A stretch of 64,000 nt of DNA. Source: an uncultured Bacteroides sp. (GTDB taxonomy: Bacteria > Bacteroidota > Bacteroidia > Bacteroidales > Bacteroidaceae). A model generated the notes under the pieces. It was not told the origin of the DNA and did no database searches. It worked only from the letters and a program-made list of their open reading frames with translations. Both the position numbers and the translations under genes were made by a program. Shown one piece after another: positions 25,508 to 34,528 of this stretch (position 1 is the stretch's first letter; every line of letters begins with the position of its first letter). The DNA lies in NCBI GenBank assembly GCA_900766195.1, contig CAAFUN010000032.1, positions 1 through 64,000 on the forward strand, read 5' to 3'.

Positions 25508-26701
25508 ATGAAGAAAGCAGTAAGTATGGTAGTAGTAATGCTGTTGTGCACATTCACTTATGCTCAACAGGCTCTTTGGGGAAGCGCTCCGGTGGTTTCG
25601 CCCGAAATCCACGATAATAATACAGTGACTTTCCGGCTAAAAGCACCTAAGGCTACAAAGGTACAAGTAACCGGTGATTTCCTGCCTACGCAGAGAATTA
25701 AGACCCCGAGTGGTGAGTTTGATGGTCCAGGCGTTGCCGATTTGAAAGAAGGTAAAGATGGCGTATGGGAATTTACTACTCCCAAGCCTCTGAAACCTGA
25801 ACTATACAGCTATTCATTTATAGTAGACGACCTCAAGATGATGGATCCCAGCAATGTCTATATGATTCGTGATGTGGCTTCCGTCACCAACGTCTTTATT
25901 GTCGGTGGTGAGCGTGCTGATCTGTATAAGGTAAATAAAGTGCCTCATGGTACTGTGAGCCGCGTGTGGTATAATAGTCCGACTTTGGGAATGGATCGTC
26001 GCATGACGGTTTACACTCCTGCGGGATATGAAACCAGCGGCAAATGTTATCCGGTATTTTATCTGCTCCATGGTATGGGCGGAGACGAGGAAGCTTGGAT
26101 TGCACTGGGCCGTACTTCTCAGATACTCGATAATCTTATAGCACAAGGCAAAGCCAAACCGATGATTGTAGTCATGACCAACGGCAATGCAGCTCAGGAA
26201 GCTGCGCTAGGCGAATCTTCTTTAGGCTTTGTGGTACCCAGCATGCAACAACCCAAAACGATGGAAGGCTCTTTCGAAACTGCATTCCCCGATGTGGTGA
26301 AGTTTGTTGATAGTAACTATCGCACGATCAATAGCAAGCAGGGACGTGCCATTGCCGGATTGTCAATGGGTGGTTATCACGCTTTGCACATCTCTAAGCA
26401 ATATCCGGATATGTTCAATTATGTCGGCCTGTTTTCTGCTGCTATCATGCCCGGCAAAGACGTGAAATCTCCTATCTATGACAATATGGAAGGCAAACTG
26501 AAAATACAGTTTGGCAAGAAGCCGGCTCTCTACTGGATTGGCATTGGAAATACAGATTTCCTGTATAAAGATAATGAAATGTATCGCAAGATGCTGGATG
26601 AAAAAGGTTATAAATATACCTATTATGAAAGCAGTGAAGGACACATTTGGAAGAATTGGCGCATCTATCTTACGGAGTTTGTGCCGTTGCTGTTCCGCTA
26701 A
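25508..26701 (+). CDS. Secreted CE1-type esterase with N-terminal CBM48-like domain
   Basis: The 397-residue protein has a signal peptide (about 1-19, ending TYAQQ). An E-set/CBM48-like beta domain follows (about 30-125, VTFRLKAPKATKVQVTGDF), then an alpha/beta-hydrolase domain of the PF00756 type. The latter shows YPVFYLLHGMGGDEEAW (oxyanion region, about 180-196), IAGLSMGGYHAL with the nucleophile Ser of GLSMGG (about 282-293), and a late ESSEGHIWKNWR holding the catalytic His. Relatives are acetyl-xylan, feruloyl or other carbohydrate esterases. The substrate is not evident, and no other polysaccharide genes adjoin it except the broken esterase upstream. Confidence 0.85.
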   Translation: MKKAVSMVVVMLLCTFTYAQQALWGSAPVVSPEIHDNNTVTFRLKAPKATKVQVTGDFLPTQRIKTPSGEFDGPGVADLKEGKDGVWEFTTPKPLKPELYSYSFIVDDLKMMDPSNVYMIRDVASVTNVFIVGGERADLYKVNKVPHGTVSRVWYNSPTLGMDRRMTVYTPAGYETSGKCYPVFYLLHGMGGDEEAWIALGRTSQILDNLIAQGKAKPMIVVMTNGNAAQEAALGESSLGFVVPSMQQPKTMEGSFETAFPDVVKFVDSNYRTINSKQGRAIAGLSMGGYHALHISKQYPDMFNYVGLFSAAIMPGKDVKSPIYDNMEGKLKIQFGKKPALYWIGIGNTDFLYKDNEMYRKMLDEKGYKYTYYESSEGHIWKNWRIYLTEFVPLLFR

Positions 26702-27431
26702 AAAGATGGTGTTTGACGTGAGATAGCTTCTATTTCTAACCTTAATAAAGGCTTTATGCCGACTCGTTGGCAATATTATATGATGCGCAAGATCTGATTT
26801 GGGAGTTTAATATGCTACTGATTCACAGTGTGATGCTCCAAGTATTTTTAGCAGCTAAATCATCTTTTACGAGGCGAGAACCGTTGGATGAAACATTTCG
26901 CCATTGTCTTTTTGTTGATTTGCATCAAGTATAATATTGCAACGCATGTAGAAAAACGTCTCTATTCTATAAACAAAACTTCGGTTCCCATGTGGAAACC
27001 AGCCGGATCCGGTTGCGGAACTTTCCGGCTCGCACATGGGAACTGTCTGGATCCCGTACGGGAGCTGAAGCTTTGCTAGTACAAAAGAGATAAAAAGCAA
27101 GATGTAAAGTGTGATTTTTCTTAAGTAGATTCCATCTTTTCACATAGATATTGCTCCTAAGCAAACAGTTGTTGATTGCTTCGTAATAGTTTGGCCGAAG
27201 CGATCTTGCATGCAAATTCTGAACAAAAGCCATCTCAGTCCGGTTCCTCTCGAATAGGCTAATATTGACAACCGAATAGTTTTAAAGGGATGAGTTTAGA
27301 CTAAAGTTTGTCTTTTATGACAATAGTCAGAGGTATACAGTTGTTGAATGGAGTCTTTTCTCACCTCTTTGCAGCGAATGGTAAATGAAAACCTTATAGT
27401 AACTGCTTAAATAATCTTTTTTCTCTAATAT
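26702..27431. other. Long non-coding region with a 22-bp palindromic array
   Basis: About 730 bases without a supported gene separate the esterase from the rimP promoter. The only ordered element is the four-unit 22-bp array at 26984-27071. Open frames across it are created by the GC-rich repeats and have no protein-like features. I found no RNA family and no convincing terminator after the esterase gene. Confidence 0.5.
26984..27071. repeat. 22-bp-period palindromic array (4 units, GGNTCCC/GGGAAC type)
   Basis: Four consecutive 22-bp units start at 26984, 27006, 27028 and 27050. Each has arms close to GNTCCC and GGGAAC around a four-base core (ATGT, GTTG, ACAT, GTAC), then a six-base linker. 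The arms are imperfectly kept (for example GATCCG, GCTCGC, GGAAAC). The outermost arms of units 1 and 3, GTTCCCATGTG (26984-26994) and CACATGGGAAC (27033-27043), are exact reverse complements. GC content is far above the flanks. Confidence 0.7.
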
Positions 27432-27462
27432 TTTGTAGTCGAATAGATTATTTATATCTTTG
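27432..27462 (+). promoter_or_regulatory. Promoter of the rimP-nusA-infB operon
   Basis: TTTG (27432-27435), a 19-nt spacer and TATCTTTG (27455-27462) match the Bacteroides vegetative promoter exactly. The start would be near 27470, giving a leader of about 60 nt that contains a terminator-like hairpin. Confidence 0.75.
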
Positions 27463-27485
27463 CATCCGCAATGGATGAAAGGTGG

Positions 27486-27509
27486 AGGGGCAGTAAAGCT
27501 CCTTTTTTT
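27486..27509 (+). terminator. Candidate attenuator in the rimP leader
   Basis: AGGGGC (27486-27491) pairs with GCTCCT (27498-27503) around a six-base loop, with one G-U pair, and is followed by seven T (27503-27509). It lies between the promoter and the rimP ATG at 27529, so it would stop transcription before the operon unless read through. The operon encodes NusA, a termination factor, which makes autoregulation plausible. Confidence 0.5.
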
Positions 27510-27528
27510 GTTCTTATAAAGCTTATCA

Positions 27529-27996
27529 ATGATAGAAAGAAAAACAGTTTGTCAGATTGTTAACGAGTGGCTTGAAGGAAAAGATTATTTCCTCGTGGAA
27601 GTTGTCATTAGTCCTGACGGGAAAATAGTGGTTGAGATAGACCATAAAGATGGCGTTTGGATTGAAGATTGTGTGGAATTAAGTCGCTATTTAGAGTCGA
27701 AGCTATCTCCTGAAGTGGAGGACTATGAACTAGAAGTAGGCTCTGCCGGTATTGGACAACCTTTTAAGGTGCTTCAACAATACTATAACCATGTTGGAAA
27801 AGAAGTAGAAGTCTTCACAAAAGAAGGACATAAAATTTGTGGTGTGCTGAAAGCAGTAGACGAAAACGGTATAATCTTGACAGTCACAAAGAAAGTAAAA
27901 CTTGAAGGAGCTAAGCGACCAAAATTAACGGAAGAAGATGAATCTTTTGCGTTTGACGCAATAAAATATACTAAATACTTAATCAGTTTTAAATAA
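27529..27996 (+). CDS. rimP: Ribosome maturation factor RimP
   Basis: The 155-residue protein has the RimP layout. The N-terminal alpha/beta domain (about 1-75) shows VEVVISPDGKIVVEIDHKDG and VELSRYLESKL, with YELEVGSAGIGQPF in place of the family's LEVSSPGLDRPL block. A small SH3-like domain (about 80-150) follows. RimP assists late 30S subunit assembly. It is the first gene of rimP-nusA-infB, an order conserved in most bacteria, with only one base between its stop and nusA. Confidence 0.9.
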   Translation: MIERKTVCQIVNEWLEGKDYFLVEVVISPDGKIVVEIDHKDGVWIEDCVELSRYLESKLSPEVEDYELEVGSAGIGQPFKVLQQYYNHVGKEVEVFTKEGHKICGVLKAVDENGIILTVTKKVKLEGAKRPKLTEEDESFAFDAIKYTKYLISFK

Positions 27997-27997
27997 T

Positions 27998-29269
27998 ATG
28001 GCCAAGAAAGAAGAAACTATCAGTCTGATAGATACCTTTTCGGAATTTAAAGAACTGAAAAATATCGATAGAACCACTATGGTAAGTGTACTCGAAGAGT
28101 CGTTCCGTAGTGTGATTGCGAAGATGTTTGGCACCGATGAGAATTATGATGTAATTGTAAATCCGGATAAGGGAGATTTTGAAATATGGCGTAACAGAGA
28201 AGTAGTGGCCGATGAAGAACTAACTAATCCTAATATGCAAATACCTCTTGCAGAGGCTCAGAAGATAGATGCATCGTATGAAGTAGGTGAAGAGGTTACG
28301 GATGAAGTGAACTTTGCTAAGTTTGGACGTCGTGCAATCTTAAATCTCCGTCAGACATTGGCTTCTAAAATATTGGAATTAGAAAAGGATAGTATATACA
28401 ATAAGTATACTGATAAAGTAGGCACCATTATAAATGCCGAAGTTTATCAAATATGGAAGAAGGAGATGCTGTTGCTTGATGACGAAGGTAATGAGCTACT
28501 TTTGCCTAAGGTGGAGCAAATTCCAAGCGATTTTTATCGTAAAGGTGAAACAGCTCGTGCTGTGGTTGCTCGCGTTGACAATAAAAATAATAATCCTAAG
28601 ATTATTCTTTCTCGTGTCTCTCCGGTCTTTTTACAGCGCTTATTTGAAATGGAAGTTCCTGAAATTAATGACGGACTTATTACCATTAAGAAGATCGCAC
28701 GTATTCCTGGAGAACGTGCCAAGATCGCTGTTGAATCCTATGATGATCGCATTGATCCGGTTGGAGCTTGCGTCGGAGTCAAGGGTAGTCGTATACATGG
28801 AATTGTAAGAGAACTGCGTAATGAAAATATTGATGTTATCAATTATACATCAAATACTCAATTGTTCATCCAACGTGCTCTTAGTCCTGCTAAAATATCT
28901 TCAATCCGATTGAATGAAGAAGAACGTAAGGCTGAAGTTTTCCTAAAACCGGAAGAAGTATCTTTAGCTATAGGTAAAGGCGGATTGAATATTAAACTGG
29001 CTAGTATGCTTACCGAATATACCATCGATGTCTTTCGCGAACTTGATGAAGCTGTGGAAGATGAAGATATTTATTTGGATGAATTCCGAGATGAAATTGA
29101 TGGTTGGGTGATTGACGCCATTAAAGGAATTGGAATTGATACGGCTAAGGCTGTGTTGACTGCTCCCCGTGAAATGCTTATAGAAAAAGCGGATCTAGAG
29201 GAAGATACTGTTGATGAAGTTTTACGGATTTTGAGGGCTGAATTTGAAGAGGAAAGCAGTAACGACTAA
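27998..29269 (+). CDS. nusA: Transcription termination/antitermination factor NusA
   Basis: The 423-residue protein has the NusA N-terminal RNA-polymerase-binding domain (about 1-130) and an S1 domain (about 133-200, VGTIINAEVYQIWKKEMLLL). Two KH domains follow (about 205-350), including RIPGERAKIAVESYDD, GACVGVKGSRIHGIVREL and the second GXXG in AIGKGGLNIKLASMLT. It ends with a short acidic helical-hairpin region. It binds the elongating polymerase and nascent RNA and modulates pausing and termination. It lies between rimP and infB. Confidence 0.95.
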   Translation: MAKKEETISLIDTFSEFKELKNIDRTTMVSVLEESFRSVIAKMFGTDENYDVIVNPDKGDFEIWRNREVVADEELTNPNMQIPLAEAQKIDASYEVGEEVTDEVNFAKFGRRAILNLRQTLASKILELEKDSIYNKYTDKVGTIINAEVYQIWKKEMLLLDDEGNELLLPKVEQIPSDFYRKGETARAVVARVDNKNNNPKIILSRVSPVFLQRLFEMEVPEINDGLITIKKIARIPGERAKIAVESYDDRIDPVGACVGVKGSRIHGIVRELRNENIDVINYTSNTQLFIQRALSPAKISSIRLNEEERKAEVFLKPEEVSLAIGKGGLNIKLASMLTEYTIDVFRELDEAVEDEDIYLDEFRDEIDGWVIDAIKGIGIDTAKAVLTAPREMLIEKADLEEDTVDEVLRILRAEFEEESSND

Positions 29270-29333
29270 AAATCATCAGCCTTCGTTTGGTATTAAACTT
29301 ACCTTCTTCTCTAATTATTCATAAATTCATAGT

Positions 29334-32300
29334 ATGACGATAAGGTTAAATAAAATTACGAGAGATTTGAATGTGGGAATTTCAACAGTTGTTGAGTTCT
29401 TACAAAAAAAGGGCTTTACTGTGGAAGCAAATCCAAACACGAAGATTACTGAGGAACAGTATGCATTGCTTGTTAAAGAATTTAGTACAGATAAAAGCTT
29501 AAGATTAGAATCTGAACGTTTCATTCAGGAACGTCAGAATAAAGATAGAAATAAAGCTTCTGTAGCTATAGATGGCTATGAAAATAGGGTACAAGAAAAA
29601 CCTAAAAGCGAGGATGTTATAAAGACTGTTGTTCCCGAAGATATACGCCCGAAATTTAAACCTGTCGGAAAAATAGATTTGGATAAACTGAACAAACCGG
29701 CTACACCGGTTGAAGAGAAGCCTATAAAGAAAGAAGAGGAGCAAAAGGTTGAAGAGGTTCACGAAGATCATAAAGCTCCGGAAGTTCCAAAAGTTCCAGA
29801 AGTTCCTGAAATACGCGAAGAAATTCAGGCTCCTGTAGTGAAAGAACAAAAAGAAAATATTGTTGAAACAGTTGAACCTGTGCATGAAGAAAAGATGGTT
29901 GAACCGATAAAAGAGGAGGTTATTGTTAAACCTATTCTTGAAAAGACAGAAGTAGTGAAAGAAAATAAGGGAGAGGAACAGAAAAGCAAGGAACAGCCGA
30001 AAGCTGAACCTGTAAAAAAGGAAGAAGAGCTTTTCACACTGCATGGGAATGAATTTGTTTCTAAGATTAATATTATTGGTCAGATAGATTTGGCTACAAT
30101 AAATCAATCTACCCGTCCCAAAAAGAAAACAAAAGAAGAAAAACGTAAAGAGCGCGAGGAGAAGGACAAGCAGCGTCAAGATCAGAAAAAACTTATTAAA
30201 GAGGCTATTATCAAAGAGATAAGACGTGATGATAATACAAAACCAAAAGTTGTATCTGATCAAGATAATGGTGCAAAGAAGAAGAGAATTCGTATCAATA
30301 AGGAAAAAGTAGATATAAATAATTCTTCTAATTTCCAACGTCCGGAGAATAATAATGCACACAAGCCTCAGACTCAGAATCAAGGACCAAAGAATAAAAA
30401 TAATAATAATAAAGATCGCTTCAAAAAGCCTATTATAAAACAAGAGGTTAGCGAAGAAGACGTTGCAAAGCAAGTTAAAGAAACACTTGCAAGACTTACA
30501 TCCAAAGGTAAGAATAAGACGGCTAAATATCGTAAAGAGAAGCGGGATAATGCGTCGAATCGTTTGCAGGAACTCGAAGATCAGGAAATGGCAGATAGCA
30601 AAATCTTGAAGCTGACTGAGTTCGTAACAGCAAATGAATTGGCTAATATGATGGACATTTCCGTTACACAGGTTATTGCAACTTGTATGAGTGTGGGAAT
30701 TATGGTATCAATTAACCAGCGATTGGATGCGGAAACGATAAATTTGGTTGCCGAGGAATTCGGATTTAAGACCGAATATGTTAGTGCAGAGGTTTCCCAA
30801 GCTATTGTCGAGGCAGAAGATTCCGAAGAAGATTTGCAGCATCGTGCTCCGATCGTTACCGTGATGGGACATGTCGATCATGGAAAAACATCATTGCTCG
30901 ACTATATTCGTAAAGCAAATGTGATTGCCGGTGAGGCAGGAGGAATTACGCAGCATATTGGTGCTTATAATGTATCTTTGGAGGATGGTCGTAAGATTAC
31001 ATTCCTTGATACTCCGGGACATGAAGCTTTTACAGCGATGCGTGCCCGTGGAGCGAAAGTTACGGATGTGGTAATTATTATTGTTGCAGCAGATGATAAT
31101 GTTATGCCGCAAACAAAAGAAGCGATTAACCATGCTGTTGCAGCTGGTGTTCCTATTGTCTTTGCTATTAATAAAATAGATAAGCAGGGTGCTAATCCTG
31201 ACAAGATAAAGGAAGAATTGGCTGGCATGAACTTCCTTGTTGAAGAATGGGGAGGTAAGTATCAGTCGCAAGATGTTTCAGCAAAGAAGGGAGTTGGTAT
31301 TCACGAACTTCTAGAGAAAGTTTTGCTTGAAGCTGAGATGCTTGATCTTAAAGCAAACCCGGATCGTAAAGCGATGGGATCTATTATTGAGTCTTCTTTG
31401 GATAAAGGACGTGGTTATGTTGCTACAATGTTGGTTTCAAACGGAACACTGCATGTAGGTGATATTATTCTTGCCGGTACATCTTATGGAAAGGTAAAAG
31501 CGATGTTTAATGAGCGTAATCAGCGCATGAAACAAGCTGGTCCATCTGAACCGGTACTTATCTTAGGATTGAATGGTGCTCCGGCGGCAGGTGATACTTT
31601 CCATGTTATTGATACAGAACAAGAGGCTCGTGAAATTGCAAATAAGCGTGAGCAGTTGCAACGTGAACAAGGATTACGTACTCAGAAAATGTTGACTTTG
31701 GATGAAGTGGGACGCCGTTTGGCTCTTGGCGATTTCCATGAGTTGAATATTATTGTTAAGGGTGATGTTGACGGTTCTGTTGAGGCTCTTAGTGATTCGC
31801 TCATCAAATTATCTACAGCACAGGTACAGGTTAATGTTATCCATAAGGGAGTAGGACAGATTTCCGAATCGGATGTTTCATTGGCTGCTGCTTCCGATGC
31901 TATTATAATTGGTTTCCAAGTACGTCCTTCTAGTGCAGCCGGAAAATTGGCAGAGCAGGATGGTGTGGATATCCGTAAGTATTCGGTTATTTATGATGCC
32001 ATCGAAGAAGTGAAAGCTGCCATGGAAGGTATGTTGGCTCCTCAGCTTAAAGAACAAGTTACATCTACTATTGAAGTACGTGAAGTCTTCAATATTACTA
32101 AAGTAGGACTTGTAGCAGGTGCTGTAGTGAAGACAGGTAAGGTGAAACGCTCTGATAAGGCTCGTTTAATTCGGGATGGTATTGTAATTTATACGGGTAC
32201 TATTAATGCTTTGAAGCGTTTTAAAGATGATGTAAAGGAAGTTGGTACTAACTTTGAATGTGGTATCAGCCTGACCAATTGCAACGATATAAAAGTAGGA

Positions 32301-32348
32301 GATCTTATTGAATCTTACGAAGAAATAGAGGTGAAACAGACTCTCTAG
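29334..32348 (+). CDS. infB: Translation initiation factor IF-2
   Basis: The 1004-residue GTPase has an IF2 N-terminal helix-turn domain (IRLNKITRDLNVGISTVVEF) and then a long Lys/Glu/Pro-rich, probably disordered segment (about 75-420) with PEVPKVPEVPEI repeats and Asn-rich runs. The G domain starts near residue 503: GHVDHGKTS (G1, about 511-519), DTPGHE (G3) and NKID (G4), followed by domains II, III and C-terminal fMet-tRNA-binding domain IV. It places initiator tRNA on the 30S subunit. The extended charged N-terminal region is common in Bacteroidales. It is the third gene of the operon. Confidence 0.95.
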   Translation: MTIRLNKITRDLNVGISTVVEFLQKKGFTVEANPNTKITEEQYALLVKEFSTDKSLRLESERFIQERQNKDRNKASVAIDGYENRVQEKPKSEDVIKTVVPEDIRPKFKPVGKIDLDKLNKPATPVEEKPIKKEEEQKVEEVHEDHKAPEVPKVPEVPEIREEIQAPVVKEQKENIVETVEPVHEEKMVEPIKEEVIVKPILEKTEVVKENKGEEQKSKEQPKAEPVKKEEELFTLHGNEFVSKINIIGQIDLATINQSTRPKKKTKEEKRKEREEKDKQRQDQKKLIKEAIIKEIRRDDNTKPKVVSDQDNGAKKKRIRINKEKVDINNSSNFQRPENNNAHKPQTQNQGPKNKNNNNKDRFKKPIIKQEVSEEDVAKQVKETLARLTSKGKNKTAKYRKEKRDNASNRLQELEDQEMADSKILKLTEFVTANELANMMDISVTQVIATCMSVGIMVSINQRLDAETINLVAEEFGFKTEYVSAEVSQAIVEAEDSEEDLQHRAPIVTVMGHVDHGKTSLLDYIRKANVIAGEAGGITQHIGAYNVSLEDGRKITFLDTPGHEAFTAMRARGAKVTDVVIIIVAADDNVMPQTKEAINHAVAAGVPIVFAINKIDKQGANPDKIKEELAGMNFLVEEWGGKYQSQDVSAKKGVGIHELLEKVLLEAEMLDLKANPDRKAMGSIIESSLDKGRGYVATMLVSNGTLHVGDIILAGTSYGKVKAMFNERNQRMKQAGPSEPVLILGLNGAPAAGDTFHVIDTEQEAREIANKREQLQREQGLRTQKMLTLDEVGRRLALGDFHELNIIVKGDVDGSVEALSDSLIKLSTAQVQVNVIHKGVGQISESDVSLAAASDAIIIGFQVRPSSAAGKLAEQDGVDIRKYSVIYDAIEEVKAAMEGMLAPQLKEQVTSTIEVREVFNITKVGLVAGAVVKTGKVKRSDKARLIRDGIVIYTGTINALKRFKDDVKEVGTNFECGISLTNCNDIKVGDLIESYEEIEVKQTL

Positions 32349-32401
32349 AGAGATTTTATTAGTAACAGGTTTTAGTCTGTTACTATTGATTAGAATAAGT
32401 G

Positions 32402-32466
32402 TTGACAATTGGAAGTTGAAGGTTGATAATATGATTAAGATTGTCAATTCAACTTTCAATTGTCAA
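32402..32466. repeat. 19-bp inverted repeat between infB and cvpA
   Basis: The left arm 32402-32420 and right arm 32448-32466 are reverse complements with one mismatch and a 27-nt spacer. The repeat ends 10 nt before the cvpA start. It could end infB transcription (there is no T-run) or shape the cvpA leader. Its CAATTGTCAA core is AT-rich. Confidence 0.6.
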
Positions 32467-32476
32467 TTTGTATAAT

Positions 32477-33004
32477 ATGACTATCATTGATATTCTCATT
32501 ACTTTAGTATTTATGGCCGGTGCTGTAATGGGTTTTATGAAAGGCTTCATTAAACAGCTGGCATCAATACTTGGACTTATAGTCGGATTATTAGCGGCAA
32601 GGGCTTTGTACACTTCGCTGGCTGAGTATCTTTGTCCGTCTGTAACAGAATCTATGACTGTCGCTCAAGTGCTCTCTTTCGTTATTATTTGGATAATCAT
32701 TCCTGTTTTATTTGCTATCGCTGCCTCTTTGTTTACGAAGCTGATGGATGTTGTTTCACTCGGTTGGTTAAATCGTTGGTTAGGTGCTGGCCTATCTGCT
32801 TTAAAGTATCTGATTCTAATGAGCTTACTTATCTGTGTTATTGATTTTGTGGATTCACATAATAATATAATATCTCAAACAAAGAAGAAGGAATCAGTGT
32901 TATATTATCCAATAAAATCGTTTGCGGGTATTTTCTTTCCTGAAGCGAATCATATAACAGAACAATATATTTTAAATAAAAATGCAAGTCGAAGAACCGA
33001 ATAA
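32477..33004 (+). CDS. CvpA family membrane protein
   Basis: The 175-residue protein has four hydrophobic helices and the CvpA-like start MTIIDILITLVFMAGAVMGF with GFMKGFIKQLASILGLIVGL directly after it. The family includes the E. coli colicin V production protein and is linked to envelope stress, but its biochemical role is unclear. I chose the ATG at 32477 over an in-frame ATG at 32441, which would begin inside the inverted repeat. Its end overlaps the sufB start by 23 nt, so coupling to the Suf operon is likely. Confidence 0.8.
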   Translation: MTIIDILITLVFMAGAVMGFMKGFIKQLASILGLIVGLLAARALYTSLAEYLCPSVTESMTVAQVLSFVIIWIIIPVLFAIAASLFTKLMDVVSLGWLNRWLGAGLSALKYLILMSLLICVIDFVDSHNNIISQTKKKESVLYYPIKSFAGIFFPEANHITEQYILNKNASRRTE

Positions 33005-34436
33005 ATATGTAAAGGAATTAACCAAGGAAAAGTATAAATATGGGTTCACTACCGATGTACATACAGATATTATTGAGTGTGGACTTAATGAAGATGTAGT
33101 CCGGTTAATTTCCTCAAAAAAGAATGAGCCTGAATGGCTATTAGAATATCGCCTGAAGGCTTACAATCATTGGCTAACAATGGAGATGCCAACATGGGCA
33201 CATCTTCGCATACCGGAGATTGATTATCAGGCAATCTCTTATTACGCCGATCCTACCAAGAAAAAGGAAGGACCTAAGAGCTTAGACGAAGTGGATCCTG
33301 AATTATTGAATACTTTCAATAAGCTAGGCATTCCATTGGAAGAACAGATGGCGTTGAGCGGAATGGCTGTTGATGCGGTGATGGATTCTGTATCAGTAAA
33401 AACAACATTCAAAGATACCTTGATGGAAAAGGGAATCATTTTCTGTTCTATTAGTGAAGCAGTACGTGAACACCCTGATTTAGTACAGAAGTATCTAGGT
33501 TCTGTCGTAGGGTATCGGGACAATTTCTTCGCATCTCTAAATTCGGCAGTCTTTTCAGATGGTTCCTTTGTCTACATTCCTAAAGGTGTGCGTTGTCCGA
33601 TGGAACTATCTACTTATTTCCGTATAAATGCCCGTAATACGGGACAATTTGAACGGACATTGATTGTTGCGGATGATGATTCATATGTTTCTTATCTGGA
33701 AGGGTGTACGGCACCAATGCGTGATGAAAACCAGTTGCATGCAGCAATTGTAGAAATAGTAGTTCATGATCGTGCAGAAGTAAAGTATAGCACCGTTCAG
33801 AACTGGTATCCCGGGGATGCTGAAGGTAAGGGAGGCGTTTATAATTTCGTTACTAAGCGTGGTAATTGTAAAGGAGTCAATAGCAAATTGTCGTGGACAC
33901 AAGTAGAAACTGGTTCGGCTATTACTTGGAAATATCCTTCGTGCATACTGACTGGTGATAACTCTTCTGCTGAGTTCTATAGTGTAGCTGTTACTAATAA
34001 CTACCAACAAGCGGATACGGGGACAAAAATGATTCATTTGGGTAGAAACACAAGTAGTACAATTGTGAGCAAAGGAATTTCTGCCGGACATAGTGAGAAC
34101 TCGTATAGAGGATTGGTGAGAGTAGCTGCCAAAGCTGATAATGTGCGCAACTACAGTCAATGTGATTCTTTGCTGTTGGGAGATAAATGTGGAGCTCACA
34201 CTTTTCCGTATATGGATATCCATAATGAAACTGCAGTAGTAGAACATGAGGCAACTACCAGTAAAATCAGCGAAGATCAGATTTTTTATTGCAACCAAAG
34301 AGGAATATCTACAGAGGATGCTGTAGGACTAATTGTGAATGGGTATGCAAAGGAAGTATTGAATAAGCTTCCTATGGAGTTTGCCGTTGAAGCCCAGAAA
34401 CTGCTTTCCATCTCTTTGGAAGGAAGTGTGGGTTGA
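32982..34436 (+). CDS. sufB: Fe-S cluster assembly protein SufB
   Basis: The 484-residue protein is a full-length SufB. It has an N-terminal helical part with DVHTDIIECGLNEDVVRLIS and a right-handed beta-helix core with GVRCPMELSTYFRINARNTG, VSYLEGCTAPMRDENQLHAA, HSENSYRGLVRVAA and QCDSLLLGDKCGAHTFPYMD. The late Cys and His/Glu residues of that core take part in cluster building. With SufC and SufD it forms the SufBC2D scaffold in the cytoplasm. It starts inside the end of cvpA and precedes sufC by 92 bp. Confidence 0.95.
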   Translation: MQVEEPNKYVKELTKEKYKYGFTTDVHTDIIECGLNEDVVRLISSKKNEPEWLLEYRLKAYNHWLTMEMPTWAHLRIPEIDYQAISYYADPTKKKEGPKSLDEVDPELLNTFNKLGIPLEEQMALSGMAVDAVMDSVSVKTTFKDTLMEKGIIFCSISEAVREHPDLVQKYLGSVVGYRDNFFASLNSAVFSDGSFVYIPKGVRCPMELSTYFRINARNTGQFERTLIVADDDSYVSYLEGCTAPMRDENQLHAAIVEIVVHDRAEVKYSTVQNWYPGDAEGKGGVYNFVTKRGNCKGVNSKLSWTQVETGSAITWKYPSCILTGDNSSAEFYSVAVTNNYQQADTGTKMIHLGRNTSSTIVSKGISAGHSENSYRGLVRVAAKADNVRNYSQCDSLLLGDKCGAHTFPYMDIHNETAVVEHEATTSKISEDQIFYCNQRGISTEDAVGLIVNGYAKEVLNKLPMEFAVEAQKLLSISLEGSVG

Positions 34437-34528
34437 TTGATTTAAAGAATAAAATATTTATAATAATATAATGAAGAGTTGAAGAAAGGAATCTGTTTCT
34501 TACTCCTCATTTTCAATTTGTAAAATAT

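Noticed and set aside
26867..27233. Open frames over the repeat array upstream of rimP, on both strands
   Set aside because: They arise because the GC-rich units lack stops. The products have no family resemblance and the frames overlap each other.
29505..30473. 322-codon open frame antisense to the infB N-terminal region
   Set aside because: It is the complement of the Lys/Glu-rich coding region, which produces a Phe/Leu/Ile-rich artefact. The sense gene is certain.
33681..34298. 205-codon open frame antisense to sufB
   Set aside because: Shadow of a well-conserved gene, with no start context and no recognisable product.
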